From Bacteroidota bacterium (lineage in GTDB: Bacteria; Bacteroidota; Bacteroidia; Palsa-948), in contig SCSP01000129.1 in the NCBI GenBank assembly GCA_004297845.1, positions 1 through 39,727 on the forward strand: a DNA stretch of 39,727 nucleotides. Reading direction: 5' to 3'. The position numbers were made by a program, and so were the translations under genes. Shown here one piece after another: positions 32,170-39,727 of the stretch. Each line of letters starts with the position of its first letter. Position 1 is the first letter of the stretch. The notes beneath the pieces are model-generated. The model did no database searches. It was not told where the DNA came from and was given only the letters and a program-made list of their open reading frames with translations.

Positions 32170-33144
32170 ATGGCATCCGTTGAAGAAATAAAAGCTCCCG
32201 TCCGCAAGGAGATGGAGGAATTTGAACACAGGTTCCGCGAATCGATGCGCAGCCACGTTCCGCTCCTGGATAAAATCATGCACTATATTGTGAAGCGCAA
32301 AGGCAAGCAGCTGCGCCCGATGTTCGTTTTTCTGGCCGCTAAAACCTGCGGGGAGATGAACGACTCCAGCTACCGCGCGGCTTCCCTCATTGAACTTCTT
32401 CACACGGCAACCCTTGTTCACGATGACGTAGTGGATGATGCACATATGCGCAGGGGTTTTTTTTCACTCAACGCTCTCTGGAAAAATAAAATTGCCGTGC
32501 TGGTAGGAGATTACCTTCTCTCCCGCGGACTTTTGCTATCTGTTGACAATAAAGATTTTCGGCTTCTCGGAATAGTTTCCAACGCGGTGAAGGAAATGAG
32601 CGAAGGGGAACTATTACAGATTGAAAAAGCCAGGAGATTAGATGTAGATGAAGCGGTATATTTCGAGATCATCCGCCAGAAGACTGCGGTGCTCATCGCC
32701 TCCTGCTGTTCCTGCGGGGCCGCATCGGTAGGCAGCGATGATACTGCGATAGAGCAAATGAGATTATTCGGTGAACAAACCGGAATCGCTTTCCAGATAA
32801 AGGACGATCTCTTTGATTTTGGCACAGGCGATGATATAGGGAAAGCAACCGGTAATGACATCAAGGAAAAAAAATTCACTTTACCTTTGATCCATGCCTT
32901 AAAAAATTCTTCTTACTTTGATAAACGCAGGATTATTAACATGATCAAGAACGACCATAATGACGAAAAAAAAATTAAAACTGTTACTGATTTTGTTTTT
33001 AAAAGCGGTGGTATTGAATACGCCACAACAAGAATGCACGAGCACAAAGACAAAGCGCTTCAGCTGCTTTCCGGCTTCAAGGATAGTGAGGCGAAAAAAG
33101 CGCTGGAGCAGTTGGTGGTTTATACAATTGAAAGAAAAAACTAA
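32170..33144 (+). CDS. trans-polyprenyl diphosphate synthase
   Basis: About 324 residues from ATG 32170 (MASVEEIKAPVRKEM); an upstream in-frame ATG at 32053 would add 39 residues read from repeats and is rejected. First Asp-rich motif LVHDDVVDDAHMRRG and second Asp-rich motif QIKDDLFDFGTGDDIGKATGND mark a head-to-tail isoprenyl chain elongase (IspB/IspA-type) that condenses IPP onto an allylic primer. Family patterns suggest a long-chain (quinone side chain) enzyme but the length of product is not readable here. EKKFTLPLIHA completes the usual C-terminal region. The MORN-type lipoprotein gene follows after about 37 bases. Confidence 0.92.
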   Translation: MASVEEIKAPVRKEMEEFEHRFRESMRSHVPLLDKIMHYIVKRKGKQLRPMFVFLAAKTCGEMNDSSYRAASLIELLHTATLVHDDVVDDAHMRRGFFSLNALWKNKIAVLVGDYLLSRGLLLSVDNKDFRLLGIVSNAVKEMSEGELLQIEKARRLDVDEAVYFEIIRQKTAVLIASCCSCGAASVGSDDTAIEQMRLFGEQTGIAFQIKDDLFDFGTGDDIGKATGNDIKEKKFTLPLIHALKNSSYFDKRRIINMIKNDHNDEKKIKTVTDFVFKSGGIEYATTRMHEHKDKALQLLSGFKDSEAKKALEQLVVYTIERKN

Positions 33145-33147
33145 AAG

Positions 33148-33173
33148 AAGCCCCGACCCTAAAGGGAGAAATA
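33148..33173 (+). repeat. CCCTAAAGGG repeat copy before the MORN lipoprotein
   Basis: AGCCCCGACCCTAAAGGG, AGAAATACAA: the last 20 bases (CCCTAAAGGGAGAAATACAA) are exactly the reverse complement of 25236-25255. It ends about 10 bases before the start codon at 33182. Confidence 0.85.
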
Positions 33174-33181
33174 CAAATACA

Positions 33182-33631
33182 ATGAAAACAAAAATTATTG
33201 TTTGCTGTTTACTGTCTACTGTCTACTTGTTTTCTGCTTGCTCCTCCGGCACAATAGAAAATCCAGAAAACAATGCAACCACTGAGAATACAGTTTCGGT
33301 TGATACATCATTGAATGGATTAACGGGTGTTATCGAAAAAAATCCTCCGGTTTTAAATGGAGATTATGTTTCAAAATACCCAAGCGGTATTGTAAAGATG
33401 AAAGGCTTTTACATCAACGGAAAACGGGAAGGGCAATGGGTAAGTTTTTTTGAGAATGGGGTGAAACAAAGCGAAGGTTTTTTTAAAAATGGCCTGCGTG
33501 ACGGCAAAGCACTTGTGTATTTTGAAAACGGAAAGCTTTATTATGAAGGCTATTATAAAGATGGAAAAGAAGTAGGTAAATGGTTGTTCTATGACATGGA
33601 AGGGAAGAAGATCAATGAGAAGGATTATTGA
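33182..33631 (+). CDS. MORN-repeat lipoprotein (YwqK-like)
   Basis: A 149-residue lipoprotein from ATG 33182; the longer in-frame ORF from 32960 overlaps the polyprenyl synthase in another frame and is rejected. Signal peptide with lipobox YLFSAC (Cys20), a polar spacer, then three MORN-like units: GFYINGKREGQWVSFFENG, GFFKNGLRDGKALVYFENG, GYYKDGKEVGKWLFYDMEG. Proteins of this kind are labelled YwqK-family toxin-antitoxin or MORN-repeat proteins; the role is not known. The signal-peptide DNA is a low-complexity run of TGTCTACTGTCTAC words. Just before the start is a copy of a repeat also found between lpxC/fabZ and lpxA. Confidence 0.8.
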   Translation: MKTKIIVCCLLSTVYLFSACSSGTIENPENNATTENTVSVDTSLNGLTGVIEKNPPVLNGDYVSKYPSGIVKMKGFYINGKREGQWVSFFENGVKQSEGFFKNGLRDGKALVYFENGKLYYEGYYKDGKEVGKWLFYDMEGKKINEKDY

Positions 33632-33770
33632 CCTCTCCCCTAACCCCTCTCCTCCAGAGAGGGGAATAACAGCCAACAGCCGGCCTCACCCCGGAACGAA
33701 CAGTCTGAATCCTAAACAAAAGTATTTTAACGGAGCGTGTCCCTCTCTTGAGGGGGCCAGGGGGAGGAAT
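33632..33770. repeat. C-rich repeat cluster between convergent genes
   Basis: The 139-base gap holds two C-rich copies: CCCCTCTC-CTCCA-GAGAGGGG (8-bp stem, 33644-33664) followed by AATAACAGCCAACAGCCGG, and CCCTCTCTTGAGGGGGCCAG plus GGGGAGG (33741-33766). Both could form hairpins; they may stop transcription from either side, though neither has the T-run of a standard terminator. Confidence 0.75.
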
Positions 33771-36700
33771 TTACTTCGAACCCAGAATCACAAATTTTCC
33801 TGCTACTTTCTTCGATCCACGCGAAGTCAGGGAGTAAAAATAAATCCCCTCATGGAGATTTCCGCATTCGATAATAACCGACTGTCCCGTCAGATTTTTG
33901 TAATGACGAACTGCCTTTCCGCTAAGATCAAAAATCGCTAATTCGCACACATCAGATCTTTTATTATCAAAACGAAGTACTGCTGAGGTATAGAATGGGT
34001 TAGGAAACAACAATGTTTCGGTTGTTGCAATAGTCCCGGAAACATCCAATCCAAAACTGCTCGTTTCAAACTCATACATGGGATTGTTCTTATTCAATGG
34101 AGCAAAACAACTATCGTTGGAAATGCCAAGCAAACCATCCATAAAATACGCGCCCGAATAATATTTTGCGTATTGCTTACTGACTCTCAGTCTCACTTTA
34201 ACATCTGTTTCCAGCAAGTTGTGTCCGGATGAAAGAAGTGGAATATTAGCCCACATCGCCTCCCGATATAATTCACGTTTCTTGGAGTCGGTTGGCAAGT
34301 TATTGTCCCATGAAAGTATTTCTCTCATTCTTTTTCCTCGATCATAACGTGGGACATTGATCGTATCATTCGGGGTATTTGTAAGCGGGGTTTGGTCATT
34401 GTCTCTATTATGCCCGAAAACATAAATGTAATGCTGCCCTCCGAAAACAGGACTTCCAAATGGCTGCCCGGTTGTATCCCATGGCAAATTATAGGTGCTT
34501 GCATATTTAGTGCCGGTTGGATTCCAGATCATGTCATTTCCATTCTCATTTACCAAAGCAGAGTTTTCTCCAAACGAAATATTGAGCCGTTCACCTGTTT
34601 CAAGGTTCACGGCATAACCCGGAAACCAGCCCATGCCTGTTGCGAAATCATTGTTATCGGGCCCGGTTGCAGTACTTCCGTTTTTGTCGACAGAAGGATC
34701 TCTTCTAAAATCAAGTTTTCTTGCTTTCTTTGAAATACCTCCGGTATTTTTCGAGAAGGCAGAGTCCTCGCTCATCTCAAACACCACGCAACGCGACCAT
34801 TTGGATTTATCACTGGTAATTATCACATCCACACTGGCAAGATCCTTCATTTGAACCTGGCTCATCAGATTTAATTTAAAACCCGGGCCGGCATAATATT
34901 TATTCGGGTCAAAGGCTGCGGAAAGCTCAGTTGCACCGCAAAGTCTGTACGGAGCCCAAGTTCCTCCAAGGATTCCTTCGTAGACTTCGTTAGGGTCAAT
35001 ACCGAGATAGTCTCCTATACCGCTTGTAATTGTTCCGGAACGAATCCAGTTTTCGTAACTGTTGCCTTCTTTATCAGCGAGGCCTGTCAGCCACTGCTTA
35101 GCAGTATTTGTAAACCACAGGGAAGATTCCAAAAATCCATTCTTAGGGTCTGTCAGGATGCCCGGATTGGTATTCTGCTTAACCCGCACTTCCATTCCCC
35201 ACTGCGGTATCTTCTGAAGGTTGCCGATGCCGATGGTTGAATCTGAGAAGACCGTATCCGTAAATCCTACGCGGTACATCTTCCAGTTTGCCCCATTGGT
35301 GATCCCATCCAACTTGATGATAAATTTATTATTAGGGAGCAACGTGGTATCATACACACCCACGTGCACAGGTCCTCGCAAATATTCATACCGTGGATGA
35401 TACACCCTGCTTTTGGTCTGCGTAAGCATGCTGTCAACCGATTCAGGAAGAAGATCCAGAACCTGTCCTCCGTTTCCATATCCTTCAATTCTTTTCAAGC
35501 GGAAGCCCCAGGGCGGAGGCAATCCATCATCTGCATTCACAAAAATGCAGGTGCTGTCGGTCCCACAGGCATTGGTAACTGTGAGGCAAACGGTATATTT
35601 TCCATCTGCTGTATAGGTGTGTTTAGGAAATTTTTGCGTGGAGGTTACCCCATCTCCAAAATCCCAGAAGTAAGAGGTACCTTGCCCGTAATAAGCAAAC
35701 ACGGCAGAGAATTTATTGATCTGGTGAGTTATCTGAGCATTTGGAGGAGCGCAGAGAATGGGAGTAAAACAATTATCAAAAAGAATCTGTGCCTTATCAT
35801 CTGCTTTTTGCATGGCCACCATTCCGTCCATGTTATTTCCAAGTGTATCTCTTCCCCATATAAGTCCTTCAGTAATAAACTGCACTGCTCCGGGCTGCAT
35901 GGTGAACTCACCGGCTGACATCATAAATTTTCTGTCTTGGGGAATATTCCCTGCACTTACTTCATCCCAGGGTGCTTGAGGAATACCTCCCGTTCCCCAT
36001 CCGTAAGGATCAGAATCGCGCGGATACATAAAACTGCATGTTGGACCACCAGACTGGTATCCATTTCCACCATAAGTTTTGGGAGTGCCATTGCCCCATA
36101 ACCCTTTTAAATAATAATAAAACCATTGCGCTCCGGAGGGGTTACCGATAGGAGGTCCATTAATAATGTCATAATTCATAAAAAATGCCATCATGATCCT
36201 TTCCCCTGCTTCATCAATTACACTGTCACGATCATTATCAATTCCATCTCCAATATCTGCAAGCGGTCCACCTAAAAAATCGCAGCCAATGGCGGGAGGG
36301 TGCAAACCATATCCCGTAGGAATCTCATCATCCGCATCACCATTATAACAGTATCCCAATCCTCTTTTAACATCACAGGCAACATAATCATCAGTATAAT
36401 TACCAAGATCGGCATCAATCCATTGCCCCCAGTACATACTATCCAATGTATTGGTAGATCGGTTAATTACCTTGTACTGGTAAAAGGTCATGTCATTTAC
36501 TTCATTGCCTGCCTGGTAGGAGAATGCCTGAGCCTGTATCTCGATCCCCAAAGGAGAACCACCGGTTTCTCCATGTATGTTTCCTACATCATTGAATACC
36601 CACCAGAGAGTTTGATCTCCCAGCAGATTGTACTGACAGTTCTGTGTTCCGGTATAATCATAGGCCGGATAATCTCCGTCATACGCATTGTATTTTCCAT

Positions 36701-37268
36701 CCGCGTTGTTGTCAATATACGGAGCCAGGTACCGTGTCTGTCCTTTTAATACATCTCCGTTGCCCGGCCATTCAAGAATATCTTTGGGGATGGTATAGGC
36801 AGTGTCCTTGTATCTCAGAATAAATTCTTCCACCTGATATCGGTTCAAATTCCAGATGCGGTCGTACTTCGCACATACAGAATCTGTGGTGCTTACATTT
36901 ACTGTATCAATGGGTCCGGGCCAGAAATCATTTCCTGTTTGCCGGTAGGTTTGTCCGGCCATCCTTAACTGTCCGCCCTGATCGATCGCTCCTATCCACA
37001 GCGAACCTGCAAAAATTGAATTCACTCCGCTGCCCTTGGGAATTTCATACATTCCGTTTGCCAGATCCCACCACATATCAGCACCATTCAGAATTCTTGT
37101 TCGCACATTATTAACGTCCAGATCTGCCTGGGCAGTGCTTTCGTAACAGGTATTGGCTAATGGAACGGGAAGCGGCTGCTTCTTCTGAGTAGCGGGAAGA
37201 ATTTTCTTTTGTGCAAATAAAACCGCAGGGAGAAAAAAGAAAAGTAAAATGTGCGAGTGCTTAATCAT
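33771..37268 (-). CDS. large T9SS-secreted protein with PKD domain
   Basis: A 1165-residue extracellular protein. The signal peptide is MIKHSHILLFFFLPAVLFAQ. A long N-terminal half (about 30-505) has no recognised family; it is rich in Trp, Gly and Asp and contains an Asp-rich DGIDNDRDSVIDEAGE segment, possibly a calcium loop. A PKD-like domain (about 510-580) reads FWDFGDGVTSTQKFPKHTYT. The last 80 residues are a type A T9SS sorting domain (LLFPNPFYTSAVLRFDN, HEGIYFYSLTSRGSKKVAGKFVIL). It probably ends up on the cell surface or in the medium. The role is unknown. It faces the MORN-type gene and diverges from dnaG. Confidence 0.88.
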   Translation of the reverse strand: MIKHSHILLFFFLPAVLFAQKKILPATQKKQPLPVPLANTCYESTAQADLDVNNVRTRILNGADMWWDLANGMYEIPKGSGVNSIFAGSLWIGAIDQGGQLRMAGQTYRQTGNDFWPGPIDTVNVSTTDSVCAKYDRIWNLNRYQVEEFILRYKDTAYTIPKDILEWPGNGDVLKGQTRYLAPYIDNNADGKYNAYDGDYPAYDYTGTQNCQYNLLGDQTLWWVFNDVGNIHGETGGSPLGIEIQAQAFSYQAGNEVNDMTFYQYKVINRSTNTLDSMYWGQWIDADLGNYTDDYVACDVKRGLGYCYNGDADDEIPTGYGLHPPAIGCDFLGGPLADIGDGIDNDRDSVIDEAGERIMMAFFMNYDIINGPPIGNPSGAQWFYYYLKGLWGNGTPKTYGGNGYQSGGPTCSFMYPRDSDPYGWGTGGIPQAPWDEVSAGNIPQDRKFMMSAGEFTMQPGAVQFITEGLIWGRDTLGNNMDGMVAMQKADDKAQILFDNCFTPILCAPPNAQITHQINKFSAVFAYYGQGTSYFWDFGDGVTSTQKFPKHTYTADGKYTVCLTVTNACGTDSTCIFVNADDGLPPPWGFRLKRIEGYGNGGQVLDLLPESVDSMLTQTKSRVYHPRYEYLRGPVHVGVYDTTLLPNNKFIIKLDGITNGANWKMYRVGFTDTVFSDSTIGIGNLQKIPQWGMEVRVKQNTNPGILTDPKNGFLESSLWFTNTAKQWLTGLADKEGNSYENWIRSGTITSGIGDYLGIDPNEVYEGILGGTWAPYRLCGATELSAAFDPNKYYAGPGFKLNLMSQVQMKDLASVDVIITSDKSKWSRCVVFEMSEDSAFSKNTGGISKKARKLDFRRDPSVDKNGSTATGPDNNDFATGMGWFPGYAVNLETGERLNISFGENSALVNENGNDMIWNPTGTKYASTYNLPWDTTGQPFGSPVFGGQHYIYVFGHNRDNDQTPLTNTPNDTINVPRYDRGKRMREILSWDNNLPTDSKKRELYREAMWANIPLLSSGHNLLETDVKVRLRVSKQYAKYYSGAYFMDGLLGISNDSCFAPLNKNNPMYEFETSSFGLDVSGTIATTETLLFPNPFYTSAVLRFDNKRSDVCELAIFDLSGKAVRHYKNLTGQSVIIECGNLHEGIYFYSLTSRGSKKVAGKFVILGSK

Positions 37269-37341
37269 TTGGTTTGATTTATAAAATAAAGATATGTAAA
37301 AGGAACCGAAAGTGAAATACCAGTTACTAAATTAAAGGTGC

Positions 37342-37500
37342 CGGTTACTAAAAACCTCACCCCTGTCCCCTCTCCTTCAGTAGAGGGGAACTAACAGCCA
37401 ATCCCCCGTCCTGACCAAAGCGTCAGGACACCCCCTTTACTCGCCTTCGCGAAGCGCTATGGCGGAGCAAGGCAAGGGGGAGAAAACAGCCGTTTATCCA
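37342..37500. repeat. C-rich modular repeat pair with nested palindrome
   Basis: The gap 37269-37622 (354 bases) between the T9SS gene and dnaG contains no gene. Copy 1 (37355-37389): ACCCCTGTCCCCTCT-CCTTCAG-TAGAGGGG. Copy 2 (37392-37489): AACAGCCAATCCCCC, hairpin GTCCTGAC/GTCAGGAC (37408-37429), ACCCCCTTTAC, an inserted segment with CTTCGCGAAG and GGCGGAGC, then AAGGGGGAGAAAACAGCC. Copy 2 has the same arms as the intragenic copy at 1461-1514 with a different hairpin. Confidence 0.85.
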
Positions 37501-37555
37501 CAGGCATTTAACAAGCGATGTGTAAAACTCCGATAAGCAATCAGATTCATTTAGT

Positions 37556-37563
37556 TACCTTCA
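37556..37563 (+). promoter_or_regulatory. candidate -7 box (TACCTTCA) of dnaG
   Basis: Two mismatches to TAnnTTTG, 59 bases before the ATG. It resembles the octamers before korA and the Fur-family gene. If used, the leader would contain the hairpin at 37584-37606. Confidence 0.25.
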
Positions 37564-37583
37564 CGCCCCGTTTAGTCAAACTT

Positions 37584-37621
37584 CCCCCTCTCTTGGGGAG
37601 AGGGGGACAGGGGGAGAGGTG
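37584..37621 (+). repeat. C-rich hairpin repeat in the dnaG leader
   Basis: Perfect 9-bp stem CCCCCTCTC (37584-37592) / GAGAGGGGG (37598-37606), loop TTGGG, followed by ACAGGGGGAGAGGTG. It ends two bases before the dnaG ATG and would form a strong hairpin in the mRNA leader. Confidence 0.85.
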
Positions 37622-37622
37622 A

Positions 37623-39704
37623 ATGATCAGCAAACCAACCATAGCACGCATCCAGGATGCTTCACGCATAGAGGAAGTGGTGAGTGATTTTCTCACGCTC
37701 AAAAAGCGAGGGATAAATTACATTGCCTGTTGTCCTTTCCATAATGAGAAGACACCCTCCTTCAACGTAAATCCGGTACGGAATATTTTTAAATGTTTCG
37801 GCTGCGGAAAGGGAGGGGACTCTCTCAGTTTTGTGATGGAGCATGAAAAGCTAACCTATCCGGAGGGATTGCGCTACCTTGCTAAGAAATACAACATAGA
37901 AATTGAAGAGGATCACAACCGGGACATCGAGGCAGACAAAAAATTAGAAACAGAACGCGAAAGTCTTTTTGTAGTGAACGCATACGCTCAAAAATATTTT
38001 TCGGAAACACTTTACAATACGAATGAAGGAAAATCCATTGGTCTCAGTTATTTTAGAGAAAGAGGATTATCAGACGAGATCATTCAAAGATTTCAATTGG
38101 GTTATGCTCCCGAGGGCAAGACAATATTCACAGATACTGCCCTTAAAGAAGCATACAATTTAGATTACCTTGTAAGGGCGGGATTGACAATTAGAATTGA
38201 AAGCGAAGGAAACGTAGAGAACAAAGAAGTTAAGGCAAAAATTTACGACCGCTTCGCAGGAAGAGTAATGTTTCCTATTCACAATATTACTGGAAGAGTA
38301 TTGGGGTTTGGTGGACGAGCACTGAGGAAAGACGTCAAGGCAAAATATGTAAACTCTCCCGAGAGCGAGATTTATCATAAAAGTAATATTCTTTACGGAA
38401 TGCCTTTTGCACGGAATGCAATTTCAAAGGGTAAAAATTGTTATTTGGTAGAAGGGTATATGGATGTTCTTTCTATGCACCAGTCTGGAATTGAAAATGT
38501 TGTGGCGTCATCTGGCACATCACTGACCATAGAACAAATTCGTCTCATTAAACGGTATTCAGACAACATCACCATTATGTACGATGGAGATCCTGCAGGC
38601 ATCAAAGCAAGTTTCCGGGGCATTGATATGATACTTGAAGAAGGACTCAATGTACGTGTAGTGCTTTTCCCTGAGGGGGAAGACCCGGATTCGTATGCAC
38701 GCAAACACAGCGAAAGCGAATTACGTGATTTTATAAATGAAAACACAACCGATTTTATTCGTTTTAAAACAAAGATTTACTTCGATGAGGCCAAAAATGA
38801 TCCTATAAAAAAAGCCGAATTAATTGGGGAATTAGCAAAAAGCATTGCACTTATAGAAGACATTCCAAAACTCTCTCAGTTTGTTAAAGAGTGTTCCACT
38901 ATAATGAATATAGATGAACAATCATTATACTCTCAAGTCAATAAGGAACGAGGTAAGCATATAAAGAACTTACAAATTGAACAATTACGTTCAAAGATTA
39001 ATAAAGTAGCGAGTAATGCTGACGAATCTGAGAGGCAACAAATAGAAGAAAATATAGAAAAAATAGAAAGAGAAATTGAATGGAAAAAAAGAGATATTCA
39101 AAGACTCGAAGATACATTAGTAACTGCTTCTGACACCCTTACAAGTGAATACCACGAAAAAGAAATGATCCGTTTAATGCTCCTTTACGGAAATCATGAA
39201 TTGGAAATGCAAACGGAAAGTGAAAATCCTGAAGCAGTGGCAGAAGTTCAGAAAATAAAGGTTGCACAGTATATCTACGAGCATCTTTTGGTTGACAAGA
39301 TCAGTTTTGAACACGAGAATTATAAAAAAATTTATGACGAGTACTCCGCATTTATTGAGGCAGGAGAACCATTTTCGCTTGAACATTTTATTCATCACCA
39401 AAATCCCGATATTTCCAATATGGCAATTGATCTCACCACCTTCCCCTACACGGTTTCCGACTGGCTTGCAAAACACGGCATCCCTGTCCCCAAGGAAGAG
39501 GATACACTTAAGACAACGGTGGAATACGCCATTTACTCCTTAAAGATCAGGCAGATCATGAAGATGATTACAGAAACTCAAAAGCAATTGCAGGAAGCTA
39601 CCTCCGATGAAGACATCTTTATCCTGATCGCTCAACAGAAAAAATTAGACGCGGCTAAACTCCTTTTCTCCAAAGAACTCGGAGGGCGTGTAGTGTTAAG
39701 ATGA
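37623..39704 (+). CDS. dnaG: DNA primase
   Basis: A 693-residue primase that lays RNA primers for DNA replication. The N-terminal CHC2 zinc finger is complete (Cys37, His40, Cys58, Cys61: CCPFHNEKTPSF and FKCFGCGKGGD). The catalytic core includes GRVMFPIHNITGRVLGFGGR and the Toprim-type YLVEGYMDVLSM (from about 275) and IMYDGDPAGIKA. The C-terminal half has a long coiled coil (about 440-510) and a helicase-binding-like end. Length is typical for Bacteroidota primases. The ATG is only two bases after a C-rich hairpin repeat that may lower or regulate its translation. The stop overlaps a possible next start (ATGA) by four bases. Confidence 0.96.
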   Translation: MISKPTIARIQDASRIEEVVSDFLTLKKRGINYIACCPFHNEKTPSFNVNPVRNIFKCFGCGKGGDSLSFVMEHEKLTYPEGLRYLAKKYNIEIEEDHNRDIEADKKLETERESLFVVNAYAQKYFSETLYNTNEGKSIGLSYFRERGLSDEIIQRFQLGYAPEGKTIFTDTALKEAYNLDYLVRAGLTIRIESEGNVENKEVKAKIYDRFAGRVMFPIHNITGRVLGFGGRALRKDVKAKYVNSPESEIYHKSNILYGMPFARNAISKGKNCYLVEGYMDVLSMHQSGIENVVASSGTSLTIEQIRLIKRYSDNITIMYDGDPAGIKASFRGIDMILEEGLNVRVVLFPEGEDPDSYARKHSESELRDFINENTTDFIRFKTKIYFDEAKNDPIKKAELIGELAKSIALIEDIPKLSQFVKECSTIMNIDEQSLYSQVNKERGKHIKNLQIEQLRSKINKVASNADESERQQIEENIEKIEREIEWKKRDIQRLEDTLVTASDTLTSEYHEKEMIRLMLLYGNHELEMQTESENPEAVAEVQKIKVAQYIYEHLLVDKISFEHENYKKIYDEYSAFIEAGEPFSLEHFIHHQNPDISNMAIDLTTFPYTVSDWLAKHGIPVPKEEDTLKTTVEYAIYSLKIRQIMKMITETQKQLQEATSDEDIFILIAQQKKLDAAKLLFSKELGGRVVLR

Positions 39705-39727
39705 ATTACCGCCAAACCTTATCCTAC
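39701..39727 (+). CDS. folC: start of a downstream gene, probably folC
   Basis: Only nine codons are inside the window: MNYRQTLSY. This overlaps the dnaG stop by four bases (ATGA). FolC (dihydrofolate/folylpolyglutamate synthase) of Bacteroidota, as I recall, begins MNYxxTLxYLF, so this is likely its start, but nine residues cannot prove it. Confidence 0.4.

Noticed and set aside
32960-33181. Long N-terminal extension of the MORN-type lipoprotein
   Set aside because: It overlaps the conserved polyprenyl synthase in another frame, is basic and unlike a signal sequence, and the internal ATG 33182 gives a normal lipoprotein leader.
33632-33770. Standard Rho-independent terminator between convergent genes
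   Set aside because: The hairpins lack a following T-run on either strand and match the dispersed C-rich repeat family; a terminator role remains possible but is not supported.
37342-37621. CRISPR array
   Set aside because: The repeats are palindromic, of different lengths and unevenly spaced, without unique spacers of constant length, and no cas gene is present.
1-39727. Prophage, plasmid or insertion-sequence island
   Set aside because: No transposase, integrase, phage structural or plasmid replication gene was seen; the genes are mostly conserved housekeeping and envelope genes.

Overview
The window looks like a chromosomal segment of a Bacteroidota bacterium. The evidence is two type IX secretion (T9SS) cargo proteins with type A C-terminal sorting domains, a PorX-type response regulator/PglZ protein, a fused LpxC-FabZ protein in an lpxD-lpxC/fabZ-lpxA cluster, and candidate TAnnTTTG (-7) promoter boxes without evident Shine-Dalgarno sites. 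KorA and KorB suggest ferredoxin-linked oxidation or synthesis of 2-oxoacids. No rRNA, tRNA, CRISPR array, prophage or insertion-sequence transposase was seen.

Layout. 1-1098: the tail of an OmpR-type response regulator and its histidine kinase. 1079-3045: a MurG-like glycosyltransferase (minus strand) and trmB. 3212-5979: a bifunctional Rel/SpoT enzyme and a Fur-family regulator. 6117-9699: a STAS protein, a coiled-coil lipoprotein, a TPR protein and a probable outer-membrane barrel. 9797-14030: korA and korB, separated by an unexpected three-part STAS-like/GHKL-ATPase/DUF4325-like gene. 14015-16809: a T9SS FG-GAP protein and a lipoprotein. 16814-21621: a DPM1-like glycosyltransferase (minus), then an LptF/G permease and two glycosyltransferases. 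21644-23082: a DUF4160/DUF2442 pair and a secreted protein broken by a one-base frameshift. 23133-24344: ribBA. 24413-29224 (minus): lpxA, lpxC/fabZ, lpxD and an HD phosphohydrolase. 29398-33631: porX, rlmN, a polyprenyl synthase and a MORN-type lipoprotein. 33771-37268 (minus): a large PKD-containing T9SS protein. 37623-39704: dnaG, followed by the first nine codons of what is probably folC.

Most genes are housekeeping: stringent response, lipid A synthesis, riboflavin, isoprenoids, replication priming, RNA modification. Envelope functions dominate the rest: glycosyltransferases, an LPS-export permease, T9SS cargo and their regulator PorX.

The most unusual property is the density of short palindromic and tandem repeats of several families. 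They fill intergenic spaces and also lie in frame inside conserved genes (the MurG-like glycosyltransferase, PorX, two further glycosyltransferases, the histidine kinase) and inside signal-peptide-coding regions. Two copies of one C-rich family share outer arms but carry different inner hairpins, and one of them has a further palindrome nested in its loop. The second notable feature is the GHKL/DUF4325-like gene that joins korA and korB through 1-base and 4-base overlaps and is visibly more AT-rich than either.
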